This document shows positions 42,439-51,249 of a stretch of 64,000 nt of DNA, in pieces (the first letter of the stretch is position 1; every line of letters begins with the position of its first letter). Source of the stretch: Burkholderiales bacterium (lineage in GTDB: Bacteria; Pseudomonadota; Gammaproteobacteria; Burkholderiales; Burkholderiaceae_D); contig JACQDX010000145.1 of NCBI GenBank assembly GCA_016200895.1, forward strand, positions 91,489-155,488. Direction: 5' to 3'. Made by a program: the position numbers and the translations under genes. Under the pieces are notes generated by a model that saw only the letters and a program-made list of their open reading frames with translations, did not search any database and was not told the DNA's origin.

Positions 42439-44697
42439 ATGAAGAAATGGATAGTGTTCGGCATCAGTGTTGGTGTCACCCTGTTGCTGGCAAGCCTGGC
42501 CTTTGTATTTTTTGTCGTCGCACCAGGTCTGCCGACACTGGAAGCGGTTACCGACTACCGCCCCAAAATACCGCTGCGTATCTATACGGCAGACAATGCC
42601 CTGATCGGTGAGTTTGGTGAAGAACATCGCGACTTTGTACCTATCAAGCAAATCCCTGCTGTCATGAAAAACGCCTTGCTGTCGATAGAAGATGCGCGCT
42701 TTTATGAGCATGGTGGCATCTCTTTCATCGGTGCTGGACGCGCCATACTGGCGGATTTGCGCGGTGGCTTTCATCAGGGTGCATCAACCATCACCATGCA
42801 GGTGGCACGTAATTTTTTCCTGACCAATGAAAAGTCGGTAGAACGCAAAATGAAAGAAATTTTGCTGACCTACCGTATCGAAGACGCACTGACTAAAGAC
42901 CAGATCCTGGAACTGTATATGAACCAGATTTTCCTGGGCAAACGCAGCCATGGTTTTTCCAGTGCGGCCAAAACTTACTTTGGCAAATCGCTCGATCAAT
43001 TGACACTGGCAGAAGCCGCCATGCTGGCGGGTGTACCGCAAAACCCGGTGCGGCATAATCCCGCCGTCAATTTTGAAAAGACCAAGCAAAGGCAGTTGCT
43101 GGTCTTGAAGAGCATGGTCAGGAATGGCTTCATCACTGAAGCCCAGATGGAAGTCGCTGCCAAGGAAGACATCAAGGTCATCAAAGGCCAGCAATTCGAC
43201 GCCCATGCTGACTACGTTGCCGAGATGGTACGCCAGAGCATTTATGCGCAATACAAGGAAGATACCTATACCAAGGGTATCAAGGTCTACACCACCATCA
43301 ACAAAGCCGAGCAGGATGCCGCTTATGAAGCCGTGCGCCGCAATATCATGGCCTATGACCAGCGCCATGGGTATGATGGCCCGGAAGCCCATATAGACTT
43401 GCCCGCCGATGAAGATGAACGCGATGATGCGATAGACCAGATCTTGCGCAAGCATCCTGACAATGACAAGGTATTGGCAGCCGTGGTGACACAGGTGTCC
43501 AGCAAGATCGTCAAGGCTGAACTGCAATCCGGTGACAGCATAGAAATCACTGGCGATGGCTTGCGCTTTGCCGCAGCAGCGCTGACAGAAAAAGCCAAGG
43601 CGGGCATCAAGATACGTCCTGGTTCTGTCATCCGCGTAATGCAGGACTCAAAAAAACGCTGGGCGATTACACAAATACCTGAAGTTGAAGGCTCATTCGT
43701 GGCGCTGAATGCGGACGATGGTTCTTTCCGCGCCATGGTGGGTGGTTTTGATTACAACCGCAAGAAATTCAACCATGTGACCAGCGCCTGGCGTCAGCCA
43801 GGTTCCAGCATCAAGCCCTTCATTTATTCTGCCGCGCTTGAAAAGGGTTTTTACCCTGGCACTCTGATCAATGACGTGCAACTCTCGGAAACATCGGACA
43901 GCAATCTGCGCTGGGACCCGCGGAATGATGATGGCAAATATGACGGCCCCATCAGCATGCGCACGGCACTGGCACAATCCAAGAACGTGGTGTCGGTACG
44001 CATCTTGAAATCCATAGGTGTCGATCATGCCAAGACATGGTTGCCACGCTTTGGCTTTGACAAGGACAAACATCCTGCCAACCTGACCATGGCACTGGGT
44101 ACCGGTTCAGTAACCCCTTTGCAACTGGCATCGGCCTATGCGGTATTTGCCAATGGCGGTTATGCGGTCAACCCCTGGCTGATCAGCAAGGTGGTGGATG
44201 GCAAAGGCGTCGTGCTGTTTGAAAACAAGCCCCCAGCCAAAGCGCAGGAAGAGGCACGTGTCATCGATGCCCGCAATGCCTACATCACTGACCTGATGTT
44301 GCGTGAAGTGGTGCGCAGCGGTACTGGTGCCAGCGCCACGGCGAAATTGGGTCGTCGCGACCTGGCGGGCAAGACAGGTACCACCAGCGACGCCGTCGAT
44401 GGCTGGTTTGCCGGTTATGCGGCAAACGTGGTGGCAGTGGCCTGGATGGGTTATGACGATCCCAAAACCCTGGGTGGCCGCGAATTTGGTTCTACATTGG
44501 CCCTGCCCATCTGGATAGACACCATGCGCGTAGCACTGGCTGGCAAGCCTGAAGTCGCGCGCGCCGTGCCTGAAGGCATCAGCAATGCCGAGGGTGACTG
44601 GATGTTTAATGAATTCCTGAACGGTGCCGGGGTACGCACCCTGGACATGGGGGATGCGCCCGTGGCAGACCCGGCAGCAATTCCGGCCACACAGTAG
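42439..44697 (+). CDS. mrcA: Class A penicillin-binding protein 1A
   Basis: A 752-residue bifunctional peptidoglycan synthase with a membrane anchor at residues 5-28. The glycosyltransferase domain (about 50-225) contains the catalytic Glu block SIEDARFYEHGG, GASTITMQVARN and the third block KMKEILLTYRIE. An OB-like insertion follows, then the transpeptidase domain with SxxK in QPGSSIKPF, SKN and KTGTTSD. All catalytic motifs are intact. The gene begins 8 bp after mdlB, so a common transcript with the exporter is likely, an arrangement that may connect envelope synthesis and efflux. Confidence 0.92.
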   Translation: MKKWIVFGISVGVTLLLASLAFVFFVVAPGLPTLEAVTDYRPKIPLRIYTADNALIGEFGEEHRDFVPIKQIPAVMKNALLSIEDARFYEHGGISFIGAGRAILADLRGGFHQGASTITMQVARNFFLTNEKSVERKMKEILLTYRIEDALTKDQILELYMNQIFLGKRSHGFSSAAKTYFGKSLDQLTLAEAAMLAGVPQNPVRHNPAVNFEKTKQRQLLVLKSMVRNGFITEAQMEVAAKEDIKVIKGQQFDAHADYVAEMVRQSIYAQYKEDTYTKGIKVYTTINKAEQDAAYEAVRRNIMAYDQRHGYDGPEAHIDLPADEDERDDAIDQILRKHPDNDKVLAAVVTQVSSKIVKAELQSGDSIEITGDGLRFAAAALTEKAKAGIKIRPGSVIRVMQDSKKRWAITQIPEVEGSFVALNADDGSFRAMVGGFDYNRKKFNHVTSAWRQPGSSIKPFIYSAALEKGFYPGTLINDVQLSETSDSNLRWDPRNDDGKYDGPISMRTALAQSKNVVSVRILKSIGVDHAKTWLPRFGFDKDKHPANLTMALGTGSVTPLQLASAYAVFANGGYAVNPWLISKVVDGKGVVLFENKPPAKAQEEARVIDARNAYITDLMLREVVRSGTGASATAKLGRRDLAGKTGTTSDAVDGWFAGYAANVVAVAWMGYDDPKTLGGREFGSTLALPIWIDTMRVALAGKPEVARAVPEGISNAEGDWMFNEFLNGAGVRTLDMGDAPVADPAAIPATQ

Positions 44698-44722
44698 CTC
44701 GTCTATTCCATGGCTCGCATGG

Positions 44723-44748
44723 AAAAAACCCGCAGATCGCTCTGCGGG
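44723..44748 (-). terminator. Terminator-like hairpin, minus-strand U-tract (copy 1)
   Basis: CCCGCAGA and TCTGCGGG form a perfect 8-bp stem with TCGC loop. The A run is on the left, so the U-tract is transcribed only on the minus strand. No minus-strand gene is close by on the right, so it may end a small minus-strand RNA, or act as a U-less hairpin for the penicillin-binding protein gene. Confidence 0.6.
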
Positions 44749-44840
44749 CAAGTATCCTGACCTTTGGAGGTAAAACTTTTCAGGACTGGCGCATGGTAGT
44801 GGCTGGACATGACAGGCGCATGACAAATCATGGTTGCCAT

Positions 44841-44873
44841 AAAAAAAGCCCGCTGGCAGAGGCCAACGGGCTT
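44841..44873 (-). terminator. Terminator-like hairpin, minus-strand U-tract (copy 2)
   Basis: AAGCCCG (44846-44852) and CGGGCTT (44867-44873), with an inner TGGC/GCCA stem, follow seven A on the plus strand. As in copy 1, ATCCTGACC lies a few bases to the right (44878). The pair suggests a duplicated element of about 125 bp. The stretch 44698-45087 holds no supported protein gene. Confidence 0.6.
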
Positions 44874-45087
44874 GAAATCCTGACCGGGAACGGGAGCAGG
44901 ATGGCGGTAAAGCTTGGTATTGCACTTGCTCGTGGCCTTACTGGGCTGGCTACTAAGTTGCCTCTAAACCAGCATTACATTTCTATTCATCAAACAGAGC
45001 GCAAAGCACCCCCTTATTCCGCGCCTGAAACACCTCGCACATTTTGTAGACTCTTCTGCATCGCTTTACACAATGTCAGGTTAAGAG

Positions 45088-45591
45088 ATGACTACTTCCT
45101 ACCGCCCGCAAAGGTCTTTGCCCCGTGAACCGCAATTCATGCACGGAACGCCAGGTACGATCTACATTTTGCAAAACGATGGCTTGCGCCAGGGTTTGTA
45201 CAAGATTGGTGCTACCCGCCGCTCTGGCGTATCCAAGGCCATGGAATTCAACCGTGACCAGCAACAACTGATCCCCGGCGTCTATGAATGCGTTTTCGAA
45301 CTGCATACCAAGGACTGCGGCCAGGCGATGGATGAAATCCTGAAGATTTTTCAAACTCATCGCCGTGGCAAGCGCGGTGAAGAATTCTATGAACTCGACC
45401 TCGACGACGCCGCCGGAAAAATCGCCAACACCATTGCCACCATCAACCGCCAGGGTCTGATACGTCAGCAACATACCCTGAGCATGATGCGTCACCTGGA
45501 ACCGGATGAACCTACCACCAGCGATGCTGAAGCTTTCAGCAGGCCACCTGCTGGTATTTTCAGGAAAGCGATAGAGTGGGTAAATGGCTAA
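45088..45591 (+). CDS. GIY-YIG-like (T5orf172/MUG113-type) protein
   Basis: A 167-residue protein. The domain begins GTIYILQNDGLRQGLYKIGA (residues 23-42), the IYI...YKIG pattern of T5orf172-type members of the GIY-YIG nuclease superfamily, then a central Arg/His-rich part (FQTHRRGKRGEEFYELD) with the conserved Glu and Tyr. The C-terminal 50 residues are polar. Such domains occur in phage and bacterial proteins that may bind or cut DNA. It is a single gene, and the start context is weak, so a shorter protein is possible. Confidence 0.72.
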   Translation: MTTSYRPQRSLPREPQFMHGTPGTIYILQNDGLRQGLYKIGATRRSGVSKAMEFNRDQQQLIPGVYECVFELHTKDCGQAMDEILKIFQTHRRGKRGEEFYELDLDDAAGKIANTIATINRQGLIRQQHTLSMMRHLEPDEPTTSDAEAFSRPPAGIFRKAIEWVNG

Positions 45592-45637
45592 GCCACCAAA
45601 GCTGTCGAATTTTTAAACCGGCAGCTTCATACACATT

Positions 45638-46864
45638 TCAAATGACTGCCTTTAAGTAATTGCGCTCTTGCGCAGTCGCATGATTCTTGCGCAAGGCAGT
45701 AAAGCCTTGTTCAAGATCATTCAATAAATCTTCTACCGCTTCCAGCCCCACATGCAGGCGCAACATCGGTGCCTGCCATTTGGCGGCATTGACGCTGCGG
45801 TAAGAGGCTGGGTTGGTCGGCAAGATCAGGCTCTCGAAACCACCCCAGCTAAAACCGATGCCGAACAAACGGGTGCGGTCTATCAATGCAGCGACTTGCT
45901 GCTCAGTGATGTCAGTATGGAATACTGCGCCCATCAAACCGCAGGCATATTCAGCTTTAAAATCACGCTTCCATAATTCATGACCAGGGCTGCCTGGCAT
46001 GGGCGGGTACAAGACCTCGGCCACTTCTGGCTGTGCTTTCAACCAGCGGGCCACCACATGGGCACTTTCCCTATGTGCGGCCAGACGCGCAGCCAGCGTG
46101 CGCAAGCCGCGCAAGGCCAGTGCTGCATCGTCTGCACCTATGGTCATGCCCAACTGGCGATAGGTATTACGGATGCATTCTTCCAGCGCAGCCGTAGTCA
46201 GGATCGCGCCCATCAGTGCATCAGAATGACCGACTATATATTTGGTGGCAGCATGGATAGAGACATCAATACCCAGCGCAAACGAATCCCAGCCTATCGG
46301 CGTAGCCCAGGTGGAATCAGACACCACCACTGCGCCACGCGCATGGGCGGCAGCGGCAATACCTGGAATATCTTGTACTTCAAACGTCAATGAACCCGGC
46401 GACTCGACAAAGATCACCTTGGTATTGAGTTGCATGAGATCAGCAATGCCGCGTCCGACCAGCGGGTCGTAATAAGTCGTTGTGATACCCAATTGCTTCA
46501 AAATGCCATCACAAAACAAACGGGTAGGGTCATACACCGTATCAACCATCAGCAAATGGTCACCAGGCTGCAGCAGGGCGAGCAAGGTGGTGGTGACGGC
46601 TGACAGGCCTGAAGGTGTGAGCATGCAGGCAGCAGCACCCTCAGCCGCGCACAGGGCCTGTTCCAGCGCCTGTGTGGTTTCATTACCATGGCGACCATAG
46701 GCGCGGCGTGTGCCGCAGGCGTTCTTCAATGATGCAACATCAGGAAACAGCATGGTCGAAGCACGTACCACGGACGGGTTCACAAAAGCCGCATGGTCCT
46801 TGCCCTTGCGACCCGCATGGGTCAGGCGGGTGGAAGTTTGTAAAACTGGCTCGACGATAATCAT
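45638..46864 (-). CDS. metC: Cystathionine beta-lyase (PLP-dependent trans-sulfuration enzyme)
   Basis: A 408-residue enzyme of the Cys/Met-metabolism PLP family. The PLP-binding Lys is K208 (HAATKYIVGHSD), with D183 (VVSDSTWATP) positioned for the pyridine nitrogen, and Y56-x-R58 from the neighbouring subunit in the tetramer. The substrate loop and length fit MetC, which makes homocysteine from cystathionine, but a gamma-lyase or related activity cannot be excluded. It is transcribed divergently from an Lrp-type regulator that probably controls it. Confidence 0.87.
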   Translation of the reverse strand: MIIVEPVLQTSTRLTHAGRKGKDHAAFVNPSVVRASTMLFPDVASLKNACGTRRAYGRHGNETTQALEQALCAAEGAAACMLTPSGLSAVTTTLLALLQPGDHLLMVDTVYDPTRLFCDGILKQLGITTTYYDPLVGRGIADLMQLNTKVIFVESPGSLTFEVQDIPGIAAAAHARGAVVVSDSTWATPIGWDSFALGIDVSIHAATKYIVGHSDALMGAILTTAALEECIRNTYRQLGMTIGADDAALALRGLRTLAARLAAHRESAHVVARWLKAQPEVAEVLYPPMPGSPGHELWKRDFKAEYACGLMGAVFHTDITEQQVAALIDRTRLFGIGFSWGGFESLILPTNPASYRSVNAAKWQAPMLRLHVGLEAVEDLLNDLEQGFTALRKNHATAQERNYLKAVI

Positions 46865-46999
46865 GGCTACTCCGATATGTTAACTGATTGCTATCCTGAT
46901 GCGTATCCATAAGGACCGTAATCACTTCAGGGTGGTATCAGACACATCCTAGCAACAGCCTATAAGAATTTTTTACCAAATTATTCAGAGATTTATGCT

Positions 47000-47024
47000 A
47001 TTTTTAGAAAAATTTCCTAAAAAT
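47000..47024. promoter_or_regulatory. Palindromic operator candidate for the Lrp-type regulator
   Basis: ATTTTTAG (47000-47007) and CTAAAAAT (47017-47024) form an inverted repeat with a 9-bp AT-rich spacer ending 8 bp before the regulator's ATG. AT-rich palindromes of this kind are typical of Lrp/AsnC binding. Its position over the ribosome-binding region suggests autoregulation. Confidence 0.5.
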
Positions 47025-47032
47025 TATAAAAT

Positions 47033-47512
47033 ATGGACAAAATTGATCTAGAAATCCTGAATATTTTGCAGAAAGACGCTTCCATTGCGTTGGCAGACCT
47101 GGCCCAGGCCGTGCATTTGTCGGTCACACCCTGCTGGCGGCGCGTGCAAAAACTGCAAGAAGATGGTGTGATCAGGCAGCAGGTAACCTTATGCGACCCG
47201 GTCAAGCTCAACCTGGGCTTGACGGTGATGGTGGCGCTGAAGGCAGCCCAGCATAATGAAAAATGGATGCAGCGCTTTATTGCTGGCGTCGGTGCGATCC
47301 CTGAGATTGTCGAGATCCTCCGCATGAGTGGCGAAATCGACTACCTGTTGAAAGTTTATGTGCCCGACATGGCAGGCTTTGACCAGGTCTATAAAAAGCT
47401 GGTGAAAGTAGCGGACTTGCAGGATGTCAGCTCCAGTTTTGTGATGGAAGTCATCAAGAACACTACGGCCTTGCCGCTCAATTATGCGGTGCTGAAAAGT
47501 AGCAAAACCTGA
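47033..47512 (+). CDS. Lrp/AsnC-family transcriptional regulator
   Basis: A 159-residue regulator. The N-terminal helix-turn-helix (residues 1-55) reads DKIDLEILNILQKDASIAL, then HLSVTPCWRRVQKLQEDGVI. A C-terminal RAM (ACT-like) domain covers about 65-150, with MSGEIDYLLKVYV typical of amino-acid sensing. It is divergent from metC across 168 bp, so sulfur amino-acid control is likely, in the style of the BkdR/DecR-type members. Its effector is not known. Confidence 0.88.
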   Translation: MDKIDLEILNILQKDASIALADLAQAVHLSVTPCWRRVQKLQEDGVIRQQVTLCDPVKLNLGLTVMVALKAAQHNEKWMQRFIAGVGAIPEIVEILRMSGEIDYLLKVYVPDMAGFDQVYKKLVKVADLQDVSSSFVMEVIKNTTALPLNYAVLKSSKT

Positions 47513-47518
47513 GTGTGT

Positions 47519-48319
47519 TCAGCCTCTGAAACGATAATGTTCTTGCGTGAACAAGTCTATGCCGCATTGCAGGTTTTCTATCCAGTCAAGAAAAGCCGTG
47601 ATAGCTTCATGACCGACGAAATAGCGGCCATGCTGTGGCACCAGCATATCGACGTCCATAGTCCTGACCATGTTTGCCCACAAACGGCAGACCTTGTTGG
47701 ACACCATATAGCGCTTGTGAAAACCACTCATGGTGTGGACATGATCAAGGAATTGCGCCTTGGTCGTGATCGCAGTTTCTATGTCATGCGCATCGACCAT
47801 GGAAGCACCGACGTCGCCAGAAAACAGGATTTTTGATTTGCTGTCGTAAAACTGGAAATTGCCTTCTGCATGCAGGAAATGTGCAGGCACGGCGTAGATA
47901 ATGGTGTCGCGCAAACGTACCGGCATGCCTTCATCGGGGATGCCAACGATGCGGCCTTCTGCACGGTTCAGGTTACAAAAATGCGGGACAAAGCGCGACC
48001 ACAGTTTGGACACGTACAAATCACAATTTGTACCCATCAGCCATTTGTCGAGTGCGCCGATTATGTCGGGGTCCTGATGCGATGCGAACAAATACTTGAG
48101 GTCTTTCTTGGGCAGATACTTATGCAAACTCACCAGTAGCGCGTTGTAAGTCAGATTACCAGAGGGATCAATGAGCGCGCCCTCGCCTTCCGATACAACA
48201 AGGAATTGATTGGCCTGGACGGCATGGTCTGCAGTGTCATCCAGCAGATCATTAAACATCACGCAGATGTGTTTGCCATCATTAAAAAGTTCTATCGCCA
48301 ATTGATCCCCGCATACCAT
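47519..48319 (-). CDS. Metallo-beta-lactamase-fold diiron (ODP-type) protein
   Basis: A 266-residue protein. The block SHQDPDIIGALDKWL replaces the usual HxHxDH motif, and later VPAHFLHAEGNFQFYDSKSK and LFSGDVGASMV supply further metal ligands. This pattern is that of the oxygen-binding diiron (ODP) domain of flavodiiron proteins, here without a flavodoxin domain. Such proteins bind O2 or NO. An FNR-type promoter lies upstream, which fits a role under low oxygen. The ATG at 48319 has no ribosome-binding site; a TTG at 48301 behind GGGGA is an alternative start. Confidence 0.8.
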   Translation of the reverse strand: MVCGDQLAIELFNDGKHICVMFNDLLDDTADHAVQANQFLVVSEGEGALIDPSGNLTYNALLVSLHKYLPKKDLKYLFASHQDPDIIGALDKWLMGTNCDLYVSKLWSRFVPHFCNLNRAEGRIVGIPDEGMPVRLRDTIIYAVPAHFLHAEGNFQFYDSKSKILFSGDVGASMVDAHDIETAITTKAQFLDHVHTMSGFHKRYMVSNKVCRLWANMVRTMDVDMLVPQHGRYFVGHEAITAFLDWIENLQCGIDLFTQEHYRFRG

Positions 48320-48333
48320 AGGTGTGAACGGCT

Positions 48334-48374
48334 ATTGTAGAAAAACTGGCAGACTTGCCCTTGACGTGGATCAA
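48334..48374 (-). promoter_or_regulatory. Anr/FNR-type promoter of the ODP gene
   Basis: TTGACGTGGATCAA (48361-48374) matches the FNR consensus TTGAT-N4-ATCAA with one change. On the minus strand a -10 hexamer TACAAT (48339-48334) puts the start of transcription near 48327, so the box centre is about 40 bp upstream, the standard position of an activating FNR/Anr site. Confidence 0.6.
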
Positions 48375-48518
48375 GGATAGATAAAGCTTTTGGCTAATGC
48401 CGTTCACATGAAATCTTGTCATCTGTGTTTTCTGCCACAGCGCGAGAACTGCAAAACCGCTACACTCTGGCTAAAAGAAGTAAACCAATTTCACCTGATT
48501 TTTCTGACAAGCGCACGC

Positions 48519-49421
48519 ATGATAGAACGCATACTTTCCATTATCCTTCCAGTGTTCATTATCATAGGCCTGGGCTATGTCTACGCCAGACGCAAGGGTC
48601 CGGCAGCAGCGGCAGATATGGTCTCGGTCAACCGCATCAGCATGGATGTGTTGTGCCCCTTGCTGATTTTTACTGCGCTGGCGGGCAAGGACTTTGATGT
48701 CGCTCACAATCTGTGGCTGATACTGGCGGGCATGTTGATTGCACTGGGTTCAGGTTTATTGGCTTGGCCCGTCGCACGCCTGCTGGGTTACGACGTGAGA
48801 AGCTTCGTGCCACCGATGATGTATAACAATTGCGGCAATATGGGTTTACCACTGGCGGCGCTGGCCTTTGGCACTAGCGGCCTGTCGGCTGCGGTGGCGC
48901 TGTTCATGGCTTGCAACCTGGTGTATTTCACGGTGGGCATACGCATCATCCAGCATGGGCATCCTGATCATCAGGATAACCCATGGCGCTTTCTGTTGAG
49001 CCCGATGATGCTGGCGATGGCAGCAGGCATGCTGTTCGCGATCTTGCATATTCCCTTGCAGCCTACGCTCTTCCTTGCATTGAAAATGACAGGTGATGCC
49101 TGCATCCCCATCATGTTGTTTGCGCTAGGCGTGCGCATGCTGGATATCAATTTCGCCAGTTGGCGTATAGGCGTGGCGGGTGCCATTGTCTGCCCGCTGG
49201 CAGGTTTGCTGGTCGCCAGGATACTGGAATTTATCTTGCCGTTGACGGTAACCCAGCGCGGCCAGATGTATCTCTTTGCCGCTCTGCCACCGGCAGTATT
49301 TTGCTTCATGGTGGCGGAGCAATACAAACAGGAACCGGACAAAGTGGCGTCCATCGTCTTGCTTGGCAATGCCGCCGCCGTGTTGTTCGTGCCGCTGGGA
49401 TTATGGCTGGGCTTGCGCTAG
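48519..49421 (+). CDS. AEC-family (auxin efflux carrier-like) permease
   Basis: A 300-residue inner-membrane protein with about ten helices, starting MIERILSIILPVFIIIGLGY. The middle contains the family's conserved MYNNCGNMGLPLA motif (about 100-112). AEC proteins carry organic acids such as malonate, malate or other anions; the substrate cannot be named here. The start at 48519 is chosen from family length, since the ribosome-binding site is poor. It overlaps the convergent DUF3592 gene by 4 bp. Confidence 0.85.
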   Translation: MIERILSIILPVFIIIGLGYVYARRKGPAAAADMVSVNRISMDVLCPLLIFTALAGKDFDVAHNLWLILAGMLIALGSGLLAWPVARLLGYDVRSFVPPMMYNNCGNMGLPLAALAFGTSGLSAAVALFMACNLVYFTVGIRIIQHGHPDHQDNPWRFLLSPMMLAMAAGMLFAILHIPLQPTLFLALKMTGDACIPIMLFALGVRMLDINFASWRIGVAGAIVCPLAGLLVARILEFILPLTVTQRGQMYLFAALPPAVFCFMVAEQYKQEPDKVASIVLLGNAAAVLFVPLGLWLGLR

Positions 49422-49876
49422 AAAAAATACCAACTAACATACGCCAGCACCAGCAAGAAAGGCCCTGCGAACAAACCAGATATGGTGAAGCGATTCACGC
49501 CCGGTATCAGCGCGCTGAGACCCGGTTTCTGCGGGTGATACGAAACACTGACCAGACTGCCCTCTGGAAATTTGGCAACGATATTCCTGGCGACCCGTTT
49601 ATTCGGTGTACTGCCAAAAAATGGCCTGTATCCCTGATAAGCCTGCCCACGGACGCTGTAGTCATACAGTATCTGGAAGTTCCACTCCTGCCCTATACTG
49701 TCTTTATATCCCGTCATGGGCCGCCAGTATCTTTGCAATTTGCATAGCCTGATGGTTGCCTGCACGGTAGGCCAGGATACGCTTTGACGCGCCCTGAAAA
49801 ATTCAAGGGCAGACCAGACCATGGCCGCCACGGCCAGGAGTAAAAACACGATAGTGAAAATAATTCCTGTTGACAT
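49418..49876 (-). CDS. DUF3592 membrane protein
   Basis: A 152-residue protein with hydrophobic segments at each end (about 5-27 and 130-150) and a soluble beta-rich part between them. The region ILYDYSVRGQAYQGYRPFFG, then LVSVSYHPQKPGLSALIPG, is characteristic of DUF3592, whose role is unknown. The start was set at the third of three nearby ATG codons; the difference is only two residues. The gene's 3' end overlaps the AEC permease gene. Confidence 0.75.
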   Translation of the reverse strand: MSTGIIFTIVFLLLAVAAMVWSALEFFRARQSVSWPTVQATIRLCKLQRYWRPMTGYKDSIGQEWNFQILYDYSVRGQAYQGYRPFFGSTPNKRVARNIVAKFPEGSLVSVSYHPQKPGLSALIPGVNRFTISGLFAGPFLLVLAYVSWYFF

Positions 49877-49890
49877 CATCATTCTGACTT

Positions 49891-49930
49891 AAAAAAATCC
49901 CCGGCAGATCGTCACTGACGGGGATTTTTT
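49891..49930. terminator. Bidirectional terminator next to metF
   Basis: AAAAAAATCCCCG and CGGGGATTTTTT form a perfect GC-rich stem flanked by A and T runs, 20 bp past the metF stop codon on the minus strand. It ends the ahcY-metF transcript. Confidence 0.88.
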
Positions 49931-49949
49931 AGAGATAAACACAACTCAT

Positions 49950-50777
49950 CTATACTAGTCTTTGCCAGATCGCTGTTGTCGCAGCTGCCTGGTTCAAGGA
50001 ATAAAAATGCAAACCTGGCGCGCCACCTGCCAGCAGGCGCTCACACATGGAGGTCACCACGTCCAGGCCAAAGGCTTTGATGGATGCAGTATCGTCACCA
50101 TAGCTGGCCAGTTTCAGACGTATCCAGCGTGGGATTTCTGCGCCGCACATTTCAGAGAAACGCTGTAACTGTGTGCTATTGGTGATAGGCATGATGCCGG
50201 CCACGATAGGTGCCGTCACACCCGCCTTGCGCGCTTCTTCAACAAAGCGGAAATAGGCATCGGCATTATAAAAATACTGGGTGATCGCAGCATTGGCACC
50301 AGCCTGCATCTTGCGCACGAAGCTGTTCAAATCATCTTGCGGTGAACGAGCCTGTGGATGCATTTCAGGATAGGCAGCCACTTCGATATGGAACCAGTCA
50401 CCCGTTTCTGCGCGGATGAATTCGATCAGCTCATTAGCATAACGAAACTCACCGCCCATACCGTAACCGCTGGGCAAATCACCACGCAGTGCTACCAGGC
50501 GGTGAATATCATTGGCCTTGAATTCGCTCAGGATTGCACGGATGGATTCATGTGTACCGCCAACGCAAGACAAATGTGGCGCAGCATCATGGCCTTCACG
50601 GCGTATTTCCATGACGGTGTCGAGCGTGCCCTGTTGAGTGGTGCCACCAGCGCCAAACGTGACAGAAAAATACTTGGGTTTGAGCTCAGCCAGTTTGGCG
50701 CGCGTGACACGCAGCTTCTCTATACCTTCCGCCGTCTTGGGCGGGAAAAATTCTATGCTGAAATTATGCGTTTTCAT
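49950..50777 (-). CDS. metF: Methylenetetrahydrofolate reductase
   Basis: A 275-residue flavoenzyme that reduces 5,10-methylene- to 5-methyl-tetrahydrofolate, the methyl donor for methionine synthesis. Typical blocks are SIEFFPPKTAEG at the N-terminus, SVTFGAGGTTQ, HLSCVGGTHE, LVALRGDLPSG (folate/FAD site) and ITQYFYNADAYFRF. It overlaps the preceding YvlD-like gene by 14 bp and is the third gene of a methyl-cycle operon that begins with ahcY. Confidence 0.95.
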   Translation of the reverse strand: MKTHNFSIEFFPPKTAEGIEKLRVTRAKLAELKPKYFSVTFGAGGTTQQGTLDTVMEIRREGHDAAPHLSCVGGTHESIRAILSEFKANDIHRLVALRGDLPSGYGMGGEFRYANELIEFIRAETGDWFHIEVAAYPEMHPQARSPQDDLNSFVRKMQAGANAAITQYFYNADAYFRFVEEARKAGVTAPIVAGIMPITNSTQLQRFSEMCGAEIPRWIRLKLASYGDDTASIKAFGLDVVTSMCERLLAGGAPGLHFYSLNQAAATTAIWQRLV

Positions 50778-51123
50778 CTTTTTTCTGTTGCAACAATAAA
50801 GTCGAAAGTGCCCAGGAAATCACGCTATATAACAAAGCTCCTCCTACTGCAGCCCAGAAGCCGGTGACGTGAAAGCCATCCACCATATTTGCCACGCCCC
50901 AGAACATCAGGCCATTAATGACAAAGATGAACAGGCCCATGCTCAATACGGTTGCTGGCAGAGTGAGTATCAATACGATAGGGCGGATTATGGTATTGAC
51001 CAGGCCCAGCACTACTGCCACGACCAGTGCCGTACCAAAGCTGTCGATTTGTACCGACGAAATCAGATAAGGGATCGCCAGCAAAGCCAGCGCATTGACC
51101 AACCAGGTTGCCAGTAAACGCAT
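50764..51123 (-). CDS. YvlD-like four-helix membrane protein (phage holin 4_2 family)
   Basis: A 119-residue protein with four hydrophobic segments. The Pfam family Phage_holin_4_2 includes YvlD; the name does not imply lysis. The start at 51123 has GAGGAG upstream. It lies between ahcY and metF, a conserved order in Burkholderiales as far as I know, and its 3' end overlaps metF, so it is expressed with the methyl cycle. The functional link is not understood. Confidence 0.78.
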   Translation of the reverse strand: MRLLATWLVNALALLAIPYLISSVQIDSFGTALVVAVVLGLVNTIIRPIVLILTLPATVLSMGLFIFVINGLMFWGVANMVDGFHVTGFWAAVGGALLYSVISWALSTLLLQQKKDENA

Positions 51124-51249
51124 ACATGCTCCTCTGTAGAGAGATGAAGCTGTAGCCACAAGATACAGCTTCATTGCACTTACCCAGGCCTGCCAATGAC
51201 AAAACCGGATAAGTGCGGCGGTAAATAACTAAGTCAAATGAAAAGCTGA

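Noticed and set aside
44793..45128. 111-codon plus-strand ORF after mrcA
   Set aside because: It runs through a terminator hairpin and into the next gene, has no recognisable domain and a poor start.
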